This document shows positions 28,861-37,611 of a DNA stretch of 64,000 bases, one piece after another. Position 1 is the first letter of the stretch, and each line of letters starts with the position of its first letter. Location of the stretch: contig DYJL01000011.1 in the NCBI GenBank assembly GCA_020723105.1, forward strand, positions 21,834 through 85,833, given 5' to 3'. The translations under genes were made by a program, and so were the position numbers. The notes under the pieces are model-generated. The model did not search any database. It saw only the letters and a list, made by a program, of their open reading frames with translations, and had not been told where the DNA came from. This DNA is from Nitrospira japonica. GTDB taxonomy: Bacteria; Nitrospirota; Thermodesulfovibrionia; UBA6902.

Positions 28861-30647
28861 CTACTGACAAGAAAAATTTTGTTTTCATCCTTTTCCATCG
28901 GGATATCAAGATATGAAAATGTATGCTCAATAATATTCTTGAATACAGGAGCTGCAACCAGGCCTCCATATGTTTGCCCTACAGGTTCATATATAACCAC
29001 GATAAGTGCAACCTTAGGATTGTCAGCAGGAGCAAAGCCTACAAATGAACTTACAAACCTGTTCTTGGAATACTGCTTTATTTTTGGATCGAATATCTGG
29101 GCCGTACCTGTCTTGCCTGCCACCAGATTTCCTTTAACACTGGCTCGCTGTGCTGTGCCGCCCTCTTCAACAACCGTCTTCAATATCTCCCGCATGGCCG
29201 CAGCAGTTGTCTTGGATATAACCCTTCTTTCTTCAGTTGGAGAATTCCGCTTAATTACTTTGCCATCCGGAGATATAATCTCAGAAACAATATATGGCCT
29301 CATTAACAAACCGCCATTGGCTATTACTGAATAGGCATTTAACATCTGTAATGGTGTTACACCTATTTCCTGACCTATTGACATGCAGGCCAGAGAGGTC
29401 CCGGACCAGTTTTTTACATTCCTGAGAATACCATTTACCTCTCCAGGAAAATCTATTCCCGTCTTTTTTCCAAACCCAAAATTATTAAGATACTCATAAT
29501 ATTTTGAGGCCCCAAGCCTCATCCCTATTTTTACTGTTCCGACATTTGACGATTTTTTTATGACTTCCTGAAAGTTAAGCACCCCGTGCCTGTGAACATC
29601 ATGAATGGTCTTTCCTGCAACCAGAATAGTGCCTCTTGATACGTCAAACATATCATTTAAACGAACCGCCTTCTCTTCCAATGCGGCGGATGCCAGAATT
29701 GACTTCATCGTAGATCCCGGTTCATACAAATCAGTAATCGCCCTGTTACGTTTTTCCTCGCCGTTTGCTGCAGCCGGAAAATTCGGGTCATATGTGGGCC
29801 GGTTAGCCAGGGCCAGGATTTCTCCTGTCATTGGATTCATCATTATTGCAACAGAGGCCTTTGCTTTCCTCTCCTGCATCGCATTTGTCAATTCTCTCTC
29901 AACAATATACTGAAGGACTTCATCTATAGTGAGTATAATATTGTGGCCCGGAACCGCCTCTTTGACATCACTGACCAAGCTGTTGCCGCGTGCATCCATA
30001 CCCACGGAAACGCTTTTGACTTCACCTTTTAAATAGTCATTATAAGTAAGTTCAAGTCCGGCAATACCCTTGTCGTCAATATTGGCAAATCCCAGAATAT
30101 GAGAAGCCACCTGTCCTTTGGGATAATAACGCTTGGACTCGGTTACAAAACCTATCTCCCCGTCATGAAAAGATTCGCGCAGCGCATTTAATTTGTGGCT
30201 GGTTTCCATATCCATCCTTCGTGAAATCCAGGCAAAAGACTTTTCTTTTTTCCTTAATAACAGATCGTTTATTTCTCCTGCAGAAACTTTTATTATTGGA
30301 GCCACACGTGAGGACAAACTACTAACATCTTTTATGCTCGATGGAACTGCATAGAGAGAATCCGTTTCAATATTTGTAGCCATCTCTTTCATGTTCCGGT
30401 CCCACATCACTCCCCTCTGAGGAGTGAGTGTCTTTTCACGAATATACTGCTGGGCAGCTCTTTCAGACAGTTTCTCATGATCGAAAATCATGAGATTGAC
30501 AAGACGAAACAATATAACCACAAATCCAAAGAATATTATTGTAATAATGACTACCGCCCTTTTCCTGCTCTTCTCAAGCGGTACGTTTGCCGGATCTTCG
30601 TCCCAAAGCTTTTTGATGTCTGTGCGTTGTGTTCTTCTTCTTATCAT
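28857..30647 (-). CDS. ftsI: septal peptidoglycan transpeptidase (PBP3/FtsI)
   Basis: Class B penicillin-binding protein, 596 residues: short cytoplasmic tail, one membrane segment (AVVIITIIFFGFVVILFRLV), pedestal domain, then transpeptidase domain with SxxK (EPGSTMKSI, catalytic Ser), SxN (KKSSNVGTVK) and KTG (AGKTGTAQIF). No PASTA domains. It pairs with FtsW for septal wall synthesis and lies between ftsL and murE as expected. Confidence 0.97.
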   Translation of the reverse strand: MIRRRTQRTDIKKLWDEDPANVPLEKSRKRAVVIITIIFFGFVVILFRLVNLMIFDHEKLSERAAQQYIREKTLTPQRGVMWDRNMKEMATNIETDSLYAVPSSIKDVSSLSSRVAPIIKVSAGEINDLLLRKKEKSFAWISRRMDMETSHKLNALRESFHDGEIGFVTESKRYYPKGQVASHILGFANIDDKGIAGLELTYNDYLKGEVKSVSVGMDARGNSLVSDVKEAVPGHNIILTIDEVLQYIVERELTNAMQERKAKASVAIMMNPMTGEILALANRPTYDPNFPAAANGEEKRNRAITDLYEPGSTMKSILASAALEEKAVRLNDMFDVSRGTILVAGKTIHDVHRHGVLNFQEVIKKSSNVGTVKIGMRLGASKYYEYLNNFGFGKKTGIDFPGEVNGILRNVKNWSGTSLACMSIGQEIGVTPLQMLNAYSVIANGGLLMRPYIVSEIISPDGKVIKRNSPTEERRVISKTTAAAMREILKTVVEEGGTAQRASVKGNLVAGKTGTAQIFDPKIKQYSKNRFVSSFVGFAPADNPKVALIVVIYEPVGQTYGGLVAAPVFKNIIEHTFSYLDIPMEKDENKIFLVSR

Positions 30648-30708
30648 TTAAATATTCTTATATCTCATCCCACAGAATTATCACTCTAATATTCATAAGA
30701 TATCCCTG

Positions 30709-31056
30709 TTATTTCTTTACTGATGCATTATCCAGTGACGCCTTGTAAGGGCCTGCAACAGCCGTCCTCTTAACATAATAGACATTTTCCCTCATTGGGA
30801 GAGTCATGCCAAGACGGTTCATAGCGACTTTTTCTATTTTTTCCGTTGAGTAAAAATTCGCCCTTTGTGCAACCATCATTTTTCTCTCGCGTATGAGATC
30901 TGTCTTTGTTTTATCAAGTTCTCCAAGCTTATATTCCATATTCACAACCGCGGCCCTCAGCCATACAATAGAAAACAGGCAAAAGACAACATAGAGGGAG
31001 AAAAAGAGTTTGATAAAACTTTTTTGCTTGCTGCTTTTTGTTCTTCTTTTGGTCAT
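30709..31056 (-). CDS. ftsL: cell division protein FtsL
   Basis: Small bitopic divisome protein, 115 residues: basic tail, membrane segment (LFFSLYVVFCLFSIVWL, about 17-33) and a coiled-coil region (MEYKLGELDKTKTDLIRERKMM). Identified by this architecture and by its place between rsmH and ftsI. ATG 31056 overlaps the rsmH stop codon by four bases. Confidence 0.85.
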   Translation of the reverse strand: MTKRRTKSSKQKSFIKLFFSLYVVFCLFSIVWLRAAVVNMEYKLGELDKTKTDLIRERKMMVAQRANFYSTEKIEKVAMNRLGMTLPMRENVYYVKRTAVAGPYKASLDNASVKK

Positions 31057-31928
31057 ATTTTCTCCCCAACCCTGAGCTTTGCACTCCTTGACGAAGGGTT
31101 TATTTTTAGCTCCTCCTGTCCTGGCACAAGAGGTTTCTTTGTTATAATGTTGAACAAACCTTCCTTTGCTAATTTTTTAAAGGCATTCTTTACAATCCGG
31201 TCCTCAAGAGAGTGATAAGAGATCACACAGAATCTTCCACCTTTTTGTAAAAGTTCTGCTCCGGATTCTACTGCTGTTGACAACTCCTCAAGTTCTCTGT
31301 TGACTTCTATCCTAAGAGCCTGAAAAGTCCTTGTCGCAGGATGAATCCTGCCTCGTCTCCCAACTGCTTTCTGGATAATTTCTGCGAGCTCTTTACAGGA
31401 AGTGAGAGGCTTCTTACTGCGGGCATAAACAATGGCCCTTGCTATTTTCCTGCTAAATCTTTCCTCTCCGTACTTCCATATGACAAATGCAAGGTCTTCC
31501 TCGCTATATTTGTTTACTACTTTTTCAGCTGTAAGTTCCTGCCTTTGATCCATCCTCATATCAAGCAGTTCATCCTTTAAAAAACTGAACCCCCGGCCCT
31601 CTGCCTTCAAATGGAGCGTGGAAACTCCCGCATCAAGAATTATCCCGTTCACCTTATCGAACCCAAGTCCATGAACAACACTTTTCATGTTCGAAAAGTG
31701 TTCCGTCACAATATGAACATTTTGATATGGGCTCAACCGTTGTCTTGCTATCTCCAGGGCCTGCTCATCCCTGTCAATCCCTATCAATATGCACTCATGA
31801 GACTGCTGAAGAATCCCCTCTGCATGTCCGCCAAGTCCCACAGTTGCGTCAACATATATTCCATCATGTTGAGGTTGAAGCATCTCAGTTACCTCCTTCA
31901 ACATAACCGGTATATGCGTTACGGACAT
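31053..31928 (-). CDS. rsmH: 16S rRNA m4C1402 methyltransferase
   Basis: SAM-dependent N4-methyltransferase acting on C1402 of 16S rRNA, 291 residues. Begins HIPVMLKEVTEML; the SAM motif is DATVGLGGHAEGIL, followed by GIDRDEQAL. Further signatures are GRGFSFLKDELLDMRMD and ISYHSLEDRIVKNAF. It starts immediately after the mraZ stop codon (TAAATG). Confidence 0.97.
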   Translation of the reverse strand: MSVTHIPVMLKEVTEMLQPQHDGIYVDATVGLGGHAEGILQQSHECILIGIDRDEQALEIARQRLSPYQNVHIVTEHFSNMKSVVHGLGFDKVNGIILDAGVSTLHLKAEGRGFSFLKDELLDMRMDQRQELTAEKVVNKYSEEDLAFVIWKYGEERFSRKIARAIVYARSKKPLTSCKELAEIIQKAVGRRGRIHPATRTFQALRIEVNRELEELSTAVESGAELLQKGGRFCVISYHSLEDRIVKNAFKKLAKEGLFNIITKKPLVPGQEELKINPSSRSAKLRVGEKI

Positions 31929-32381
31929 TTACAGCCCATAACCTGCCAACTTCTCTTCAACATCTGCCTGGTTCACTGCAGAAAGGTCCGTAACAGCGTC
32001 CCATTCTTTCTTGTTCCACAACTCTATCTTTTCAAGCTGTCCGACAATAACGATATCTCCATTAATGCCTGCATCTTCCCTGAGAGCAGCAGGGATTAAG
32101 ATTCTGCCCTGATTATCAATTTCACACTCGGTAGCAGAAGCAATAACCCGTCTGTTAAAAAGCTTGATATCTTTGTCCATCTTTGGAAGCGAGCGCACCT
32201 TCTCTTCAAGCTTGCTCCATTCATCCTGCGGGTAAATATGAAGGCAATGGTCAAAAAGCGCATTAGTAACAAAAAGTTTTGTGTTATAATGATCAAAAAT
32301 AATTTTTCTTAAAGGAGAAGGAATGATTATTCGGCCCTTGGGGTCCACTGTATAATAATATTTTCCTGTAAATGCTGGCAT
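31929..32381 (-). CDS. mraZ: transcriptional regulator MraZ
   Basis: AbrB/SpoVT-fold regulator of the dcw cluster, 150 residues with two repeated half-domains, each holding the DxxGRxxxP pattern (VDPKGRIIIPSPLR and IDNQGRILIPAALR). I choose ATG 32381, the start of MPAFTGKYYYTVD, with GGAGGAGAG about ten bases upstream. A longer frame from 32411 would run through the operator. Likely represses its own promoter through GTGG repeats (32388-32411). Confidence 0.94.
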   Translation of the reverse strand: MPAFTGKYYYTVDPKGRIIIPSPLRKIIFDHYNTKLFVTNALFDHCLHIYPQDEWSKLEEKVRSLPKMDKDIKLFNRRVIASATECEIDNQGRILIPAALREDAGINGDIVIVGQLEKIELWNKKEWDAVTDLSAVNQADVEEKLAGYGL

Positions 32382-32387
32382 TCTATT

Positions 32388-32411
32388 CCACTCTCCTCCA
32401 CTTTTTACCAC
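32388..32411 (-). promoter_or_regulatory. MraZ operator candidate: three GTGG repeats at 10-bp steps
   Basis: On the minus strand GTGG occurs three times exactly 10 bp apart (complements of 32388-32391, 32398-32401 and 32408-32411), the arrangement known for MraZ boxes in Escherichia coli and mycoplasmas. They follow the -10 box directly, so bound MraZ would cover the start of transcription. Confidence 0.7.
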
Positions 32412-32419
32412 ACATGATA

Positions 32420-32448
32420 AGTATAGGTATGTTTCAACTACTTGTCAA
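32420..32448 (-). promoter_or_regulatory. sigma-70 promoter of the dcw cluster
   Basis: Minus strand: perfect TTGACA (complement of 32443-32448), 17-bp spacer, TATACT (complement of 32420-32425). Predicted start near 32413, about 32 bases before the mraZ ATG. Confidence 0.75.
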
Positions 32449-32500
32449 GGGAAAAAATGCTACTATATTTTGTGTTATATCTAAGACAAAACACTATTAA

Positions 32501-32515
32501 TAGGGATTATCCCTA
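32501..32515. promoter_or_regulatory. perfect 15-bp palindrome upstream of xerD
   Basis: TAGGGAT T ATCCCTA. It lies between the two divergent transcription units and just before a mini-ORF. It could be an operator, or a minimal relic of the CCCTAAT-type heptamer family. Confidence 0.45.
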
Positions 32516-32525
32516 AGGTGTTTCA

Positions 32526-32561
32526 ATGAATTCAAAATCAGGCATAAAAAATCCATGGTAA
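32526..32561 (+). CDS. 11-codon upstream ORF overlapping xerD
   Basis: ATG 32526 preceded by AAGGTG, encoding MNSKSGIKNPW and a stop. The stop codon region overlaps the xerD ATG (32555), so ribosomes ending here could restart on xerD. Possible translational coupling only. Confidence 0.35.
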   Translation: MNSKSGIKNPW

Positions 32562-33430
32562 ACCCCTTAGAAAGATTCCTTCACTACCTTACTGTTGAAA
32601 AAGGTCTTTCAGTAAATACGCTGGAAGCCTACAAGAGAGACCTGCAGAAATTTATTGCCTATCTCGAGAAGACCGGAGAGGGCGTAATGAGCTTTAAACG
32701 AAAAGATGTCATTTCTTTCATGACATCTCTTCGCGACTCCGGCATTCAATCGGCTACCCTCGCAAGAAATATTGCCGCCTTGCGCGGCCTGTGTAAATTT
32801 ATGCTCCTTGAGAACCTTATCAAGGAAGATCCTACTGAAAACCTCTCTACCCCTAAAGGATGGAAACGGGTCCCTAAAATACTCGGGTTTAAAGATGTCT
32901 CGACTCTGCTGGAGAAACCTCATGGGGAAAAACTCTTCCTCAGGGACAAAGCTATACTTGAAATCATCTATTCGTCAGGTTTGAGGGCCAGTGAAGTAGT
33001 GAGTATGAAAATCGGAGATATCAACTACGAGGCCGGATTTATTACTATTAAAGGGAAGGGGGCAAAAGAGAGAGTCATCCCGATAAACGAAACTGCTTTA
33101 AAAACGATAAAAAGATATATTGAAGAATTAAGGCCTGCTTTTCTGAATAACAAAACAAGCCCTTATCTTTTTCTCAGAAGGGGCGGAAAACCGATGACCA
33201 GACAGAGGTTATGGCAGTTGATTAAAATATATTCGAACACGTTACCAGTTAAAATCTCTCCCCATACACTCAGACACTGTTTTGCAAGTCACCTTCTGGA
33301 TGGAGGGGCAGATTTACGGGCCCTTCAAAAAATGCTCGGACACACTGATATATCAACAACACAGATTTATACAAAGGTGACACCCGAACGTCTGAAAAAG
33401 ATTCACAAGACATACCATCCTAGAGGGTAA
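32555..33430 (+). CDS. xerD: tyrosine recombinase XerC/XerD
   Basis: Site-specific recombinase resolving chromosome dimers at dif, 291 residues. SAM-like N-terminal domain (FLHYLTVEKGLSVNTLEAYKRDL) followed by the catalytic domain with the R..K..H-x-x-R..H..Y set: SSGLRASEVVSM, KGAKERVIP, HTLRHCFASHLLDGGADLR, MLGHTDISTTQIYTKV. The C-terminal sequence does not separate XerC from XerD. It diverges from the dcw cluster. Confidence 0.94.
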   Translation: MVNPLERFLHYLTVEKGLSVNTLEAYKRDLQKFIAYLEKTGEGVMSFKRKDVISFMTSLRDSGIQSATLARNIAALRGLCKFMLLENLIKEDPTENLSTPKGWKRVPKILGFKDVSTLLEKPHGEKLFLRDKAILEIIYSSGLRASEVVSMKIGDINYEAGFITIKGKGAKERVIPINETALKTIKRYIEELRPAFLNNKTSPYLFLRRGGKPMTRQRLWQLIKIYSNTLPVKISPHTLRHCFASHLLDGGADLRALQKMLGHTDISTTQIYTKVTPERLKKIHKTYHPRG

Positions 33431-33439
33431 GCCAGGCTA

Positions 33440-33592
33440 TGAATCCTTCAGATTATGACTTCTAAAATTTAGAGTTTTCCTCTTGAATCTTTATAATGAA
33501 TCCTGTATTCTGCTTATATCTGTTGCTGTAATTTATCGTTACTCGCTTTTATTATTAAGATCTGTAAATAAGTAGTTAACGGGAGGATTACA
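33440..33592 (+). promoter_or_regulatory. leader of the Lon-family gene
   Basis: Contains CTCTTGAATCTTTATAATG (about 33479-33498): a TATAAT -10 with a poor -35, or a heat-shock-like CTTGAA. The ribosome-binding site GGGAGG is just before the ATG. No clear terminator for xerD is seen. Confidence 0.3.
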
Positions 33593-33593
33593 T

Positions 33594-36026
33594 ATGTTGA
33601 GAAAAGTTTCGAAAGAAGAGCTCTATAACTGTTGTGAACCATCTGAATTGCCGTTTAAAACAACAGATGAAATCTCTCCATTAAGAGAAACCATCGGACA
33701 AAAAAGAGCACTCAGTGCTCTCCAATTTGGACTTGGCATCGACAGCCATGGATTTAATATTTATATTCTCGGTGAAAGCGGCACCGGTAAGATGACCACT
33801 ATCAAAACAATTCTGGAAGAGAAAGCAAAAAACGAATCTGTACCAAATGACTGGTGTTACGTTTACAACTTTAAAAATCCTGATGCCCCCTGCGCCCTCA
33901 GCCTGCCTCCTGGAACAGGGCTTGCCTTCCAGAAAGATATGAACGAACTTATTGCAGTTCTGCGTCAGGAGATACCCAAGATATTTAATTCGAAGGAATA
34001 TGAAAAACAGCGTTCTAAAATACTTGAGGATTTCCAGCAAAAACAAAAAAAATATTTTACTGATCTTGAGGAAGAGGCAAAAGAAAAAGATTTTACACTG
34101 AGAAAAACCGTCAGCGGCCTGGTGCTGGTCCCTGTAAAAACAACGGGCGAAACTTTGAGTGAGGAAGAATATGAAGCCCTTGAGCCGAAGGTAAAAAGGA
34201 AAATAGAAACCATAGGGAAACAACTGCAGGACAAACTTGATGATGTAATAAGAATAGTAAGAGAGGAAGAGAAAAAGATTAAGGACATGATGACACAACT
34301 CGAACGTCAGGCCACTCTCTCCTCCGTCGGACACCGGATTGATGAACTCAAAACTAAGTATAAAGATAATATCAATGCCTTAAATTACCTGGAAGAAGTA
34401 AAGGAAGATATCCTTGAACATCTCGATGATTTCAAGCCTCAAGAGGAGCAGTCGCCGGCTCTGCCATTCATGAAACATTCGAAATCAGAGCCTTCATTTG
34501 TAAGATACAATGTAAACGTCCTCGTAAATAATCGTGAATTGAAAGGCGCACCAGTTGTAATAGAAAGCAACCCGACTTATTACAATCTCTTTGGAAGGGT
34601 TGAGCATAAATTGCAGTATGGGATTGCTCTTACTGATTTCACTATGATAAAAACAGGCTCTCTTCAAATGGCAAATGGCGGCTATCTGGTTATTGATGCG
34701 CTTGAACTTTTAAAGAATATTTTTTCCTATGACTCTCTTAAAAGAACTATCAAAGAGAAATTAATAAAAATAGAGGATGTCTGGGAACAGTACCGTTTAA
34801 TTTCCACCGTAACCCTGAAGCCTGAGGCTATACCTTTTAATGTAAAAGTCATACTGATTGGCAATCCACGTCTTTACTATCTTCTTTACAATCTCGACGA
34901 AGAATACAGAGAATTGTTTAAAGTTAAGGCGGACTATGAAAACCGCATGGACCGAAACAGTGAGAATATGCTCAAGTATGCCAGTTTTATTAAAACAAAA
35001 TGTGACGAAAGAGGCCTGCTGCCTTTTGAGAAAAAAGCGGTTGCAAAAATTATTGAATATGGCTCCAGACTTGCCGAACATCAACAAAAACTCTCTGGCA
35101 AGTTCAGCGAGATAGCGGATATCCTGAGAGAGTCTGATTACTGGGCACGATCCAATAAAAACCGCCTTATTACGGCTGATGATATTGAAAAGGCTCTCGA
35201 AGAAAAAACCTACCGCTCCAACAAAGTGGAACAAAAAATTCTGGAGGCAACAAAGGAAGGCTCTATTCTTATTGATACCGAAGGGGCTGTAGCGGGCCAG
35301 ATTAATGGCCTCTCTGTGCTGGACCTGGGAGACTACAGATTCGGTATGCCTTCGAGGATTACGGCCAAGAGTTATGCCGGCAGAGCAGGTATTGTCAATA
35401 TTGAAAGAGAAACCAAGATGAGCGGGAAAATTCATGAAAAGGCTATATTGATATTGACTGCTTACCTCGGCGGGAAATATGCTGTAAAACAATCTCTCAG
35501 CCTTACTGCGTCTCTTACATTTGAACAACTGTATGGCGGAATTGAAGGCGACAGCGCCACATGTGCAGAAGTATATGCACTTCTGAGCAGCATATCAGGA
35601 GTTCCTTTAAAACAATGTTATGCGATAACAGGTTCCATGAATCAGCATGGGGAAGTTCAGCCCATCGGTGGAGTGAATGAAAAAATAGAAGGTTTTCTTG
35701 AGGTCTGCAAACTCAGTGGACTTAATGGTGAACACGGCGTTATTATTCCAAAACGGAATTTAATGAACCTGATGTTGAAAAAAGACGTGATTGATGCTGT
35801 TACAAAGGGAAGATTTAATATCTACGCCATTGACAATGTGGAAGACGGAATTGAAGTCCTCACAGGAATGCTCCCGGGAGAATTGCAGCCGGATGGGACT
35901 TATCCGGATGAAACATTCAACTTTATGGTTATGAAGAAACTAAAGGAATTATCCGAAGCGCTAAAGGCCGAAAAGGGGGCAGAGATACAGGATGAGAAAA
36001 AAAAGGAAGTGAACAACAATAAATAA
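33594..36026 (+). CDS. Lon-family ATP-dependent protease (LonB-like)
   Basis: Protein of 810 residues. N-terminal AAA+ part with Walker A GESGTGKMTT at about 59-68, a long charged coiled coil (130-270), and a C-terminal Lon peptidase domain. The catalytic dyad is Ser654 (IEGDSATCAEV) and Lys697 (GGVNEKIEGF), 43 residues apart as in E. coli Lon. It lacks the Lon substrate-binding N-domain, so it belongs to the LonB/AAA_32 group of proteases. The Walker A has Met in place of the usual Thr after Lys. Expected role is protein quality control. Confidence 0.9.
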   Translation: MLRKVSKEELYNCCEPSELPFKTTDEISPLRETIGQKRALSALQFGLGIDSHGFNIYILGESGTGKMTTIKTILEEKAKNESVPNDWCYVYNFKNPDAPCALSLPPGTGLAFQKDMNELIAVLRQEIPKIFNSKEYEKQRSKILEDFQQKQKKYFTDLEEEAKEKDFTLRKTVSGLVLVPVKTTGETLSEEEYEALEPKVKRKIETIGKQLQDKLDDVIRIVREEEKKIKDMMTQLERQATLSSVGHRIDELKTKYKDNINALNYLEEVKEDILEHLDDFKPQEEQSPALPFMKHSKSEPSFVRYNVNVLVNNRELKGAPVVIESNPTYYNLFGRVEHKLQYGIALTDFTMIKTGSLQMANGGYLVIDALELLKNIFSYDSLKRTIKEKLIKIEDVWEQYRLISTVTLKPEAIPFNVKVILIGNPRLYYLLYNLDEEYRELFKVKADYENRMDRNSENMLKYASFIKTKCDERGLLPFEKKAVAKIIEYGSRLAEHQQKLSGKFSEIADILRESDYWARSNKNRLITADDIEKALEEKTYRSNKVEQKILEATKEGSILIDTEGAVAGQINGLSVLDLGDYRFGMPSRITAKSYAGRAGIVNIERETKMSGKIHEKAILILTAYLGGKYAVKQSLSLTASLTFEQLYGGIEGDSATCAEVYALLSSISGVPLKQCYAITGSMNQHGEVQPIGGVNEKIEGFLEVCKLSGLNGEHGVIIPKRNLMNLMLKKDVIDAVTKGRFNIYAIDNVEDGIEVLTGMLPGELQPDGTYPDETFNFMVMKKLKELSEALKAEKGAEIQDEKKKEVNNNK

Positions 36027-37611
36027 TAAGAAAAAAATTCTCATCCGTGGGGTAAACTGGATCGGCGATGCCGTTATTACAGTTCCATCTATCAGAACAG
36101 TACGCCGCGCCTATCCTGATGCTCACATAAGCCTGCTTGTTAAACCCTGGGTTTCAGATATCTTTAAAGAAAATCCTGACATCAATGAAATCATCCTCTA
36201 CGATGAGAGTTATAAAGGTCTTGCAGGAAAACTGAAAGTTGCCCAAAAACTCCGGGAGCGGAAATTTGATATCGCAATACTCCTTCAGAATGCCTTTGAC
36301 GCTGCACTGCTTGCATGGCTTGCTGGAATTCCTGAAAGAATTGGATACAGCAAAGACGAACGCGGATTCCTTCTAACTAAAGCGATCCCTGTAGAAAAAG
36401 GGCCTGTCTCTCAGCATCAAGTCTTTTATTATCTTAATCTGCTCAATGCGATCGGTATTAAAACGGAAGAAACACAACCTTACCTCTATCTCTTGGATGA
36501 AGAAAGACAGTGGGCAAGAAACATTGTAAGGGCGATTCATGAATCGCCCCTACACCAACCCCAAACCCCTAACCCCCAACCCCTTATCGGCATTAATCCC
36601 GGTGCAACATATGGTTCGGCCAAGAGATGGCCGCCCGAAAGATTTGCTGATCTGATATCCAGAGTAATAGAGGAACTTAATGGAAACGTAATTATATTTG
36701 GAAGTACTGCTGAAATAGATATAGTGAAAGAAATAATATGGAAACTTGAAACATGGAACTTGGAATTTGGAACTAAGATACTTAACATGGCTGGCAAAAC
36801 CAACCTCCGGGAACTTGCATCACTAATTGCTGAATGTGATGCATTTATAACTAATGATTCAGGACCAATGCACATGGCTTCTGCATTGCTGGTTCCGGTT
36901 ATTGCAATATTCGGCTCAACAAACAAAAAAACAACCGGCCCTTTTGGCGAAGGCCATAAGATTGTTACAAAAGATCTGCCATGCGCCCCCTGCATGAAGA
37001 GAGAATGCCCTGAAGGGCATCTTAAATGCATGACAGCAATTGCTGCAGATGACGTATTTGCCGCATTGAAAGATGTGCTTCCTGAAGAGAGAGCTGTCTT
37101 TCTTGACAGAGACGGAACAATAATAGAAGACAAAAACTATCTGAACAGCTTTGCCAATCTTGTTGTTTTCCCCAACGCAAAGGAAGAATTGCAAAAATTA
37201 AAAGATGCAGGTTTTCAACTCATCGGTGTCACAAACCAATCCGGCATTGCAAGAGGGATCATTGATGAACAGTTTGTGATTGATTTAAATGCCTACCTGC
37301 AAAAAGAACTGGGGATAGATGCTTTTTACTACTGTCCGCATCATCCTGACAACAATTGTCCGTGCAGAAAACCAGAGCCTATGATGCCATTAATGGCAAG
37401 ACTTAAGTACAAGATAAATTTAAAATCCTCTTACGTAATCGGGGATAAGGAGTTGGATGTCCAGCTTGCTAAAAAAATCAACGCCACCGGCATCTTGCTG
37501 TCAGCAACCATTTCTCCTGAAAATACAATTGCTTCTTATGTTGCTAAAGACTTAACAGATGCAGTTCGGTGGATATTAGAGAGGGAAGTAATAGCGGCCT
37601 CAGGCATATGA
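36019..37611 (+). CDS. waaF-gmhB: heptosyltransferase II fused to heptose-bisphosphate phosphatase
   Basis: Two enzymes of LPS inner-core heptose in one chain of about 530 residues. The N-terminal ~350 residues are a GT9 heptosyltransferase (ILIRGVNWIGDAVITVPS; INPGATYGSAKRWP; NDSGPMHMASAL). The rest is a HAD phosphatase with DRDGTIIEDKNYL and the zinc loop CPHHPDNNCPCRKPEP, as in GmhB. The conserved start has no ATG, GTG or TTG: from the stop at 36010 the first such codon in frame is TTG 36493, deep inside the domain. I place the start at ATA 36019, ten bases after AAAAGGAAG; ATT 36037 is an alternative. Two repeats lie in frame (36525-36585, 36739-36775). Confidence 0.85.
   Translation: MNNKKKILIRGVNWIGDAVITVPSIRTVRRAYPDAHISLLVKPWVSDIFKENPDINEIILYDESYKGLAGKLKVAQKLRERKFDIAILLQNAFDAALLAWLAGIPERIGYSKDERGFLLTKAIPVEKGPVSQHQVFYYLNLLNAIGIKTEETQPYLYLLDEERQWARNIVRAIHESPLHQPQTPNPQPLIGINPGATYGSAKRWPPERFADLISRVIEELNGNVIIFGSTAEIDIVKEIIWKLETWNLEFGTKILNMAGKTNLRELASLIAECDAFITNDSGPMHMASALLVPVIAIFGSTNKKTTGPFGEGHKIVTKDLPCAPCMKRECPEGHLKCMTAIAADDVFAALKDVLPEERAVFLDRDGTIIEDKNYLNSFANLVVFPNAKEELQKLKDAGFQLIGVTNQSGIARGIIDEQFVIDLNAYLQKELGIDAFYYCPHHPDNNCPCRKPEPMMPLMARLKYKINLKSSYVIGDKELDVQLAKKINATGILLSATISPENTIASYVAKDLTDAVRWILEREVIAASGI
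36525..36585. repeat. palindrome plus heptamers inside waaF
   Basis: Near-perfect palindrome GTAAGGGCGATTC/GAATCGCCCCTAC (36526-36553) followed by CCAACCC CAAACCC CTAACCC CCAACCC in 7-bp steps. In frame, encoding RAIHESPLHQPQTPNPQP between the two halves of the glycosyltransferase. Confidence 0.88.
36739..36775. repeat. heptamer array inside waaF
   Basis: GGAAACT TGAAACA TGGAACT TGGAATT TGGAACT. It encodes WKLETWNLEFGTK, a stretch with no counterpart expected in GT9 enzymes. Confidence 0.75.

Noticed and set aside
32382..32411. Longer MraZ from 32411
   Set aside because: It would translate the GTGG operator, and the family begins at MPAFTGKY.
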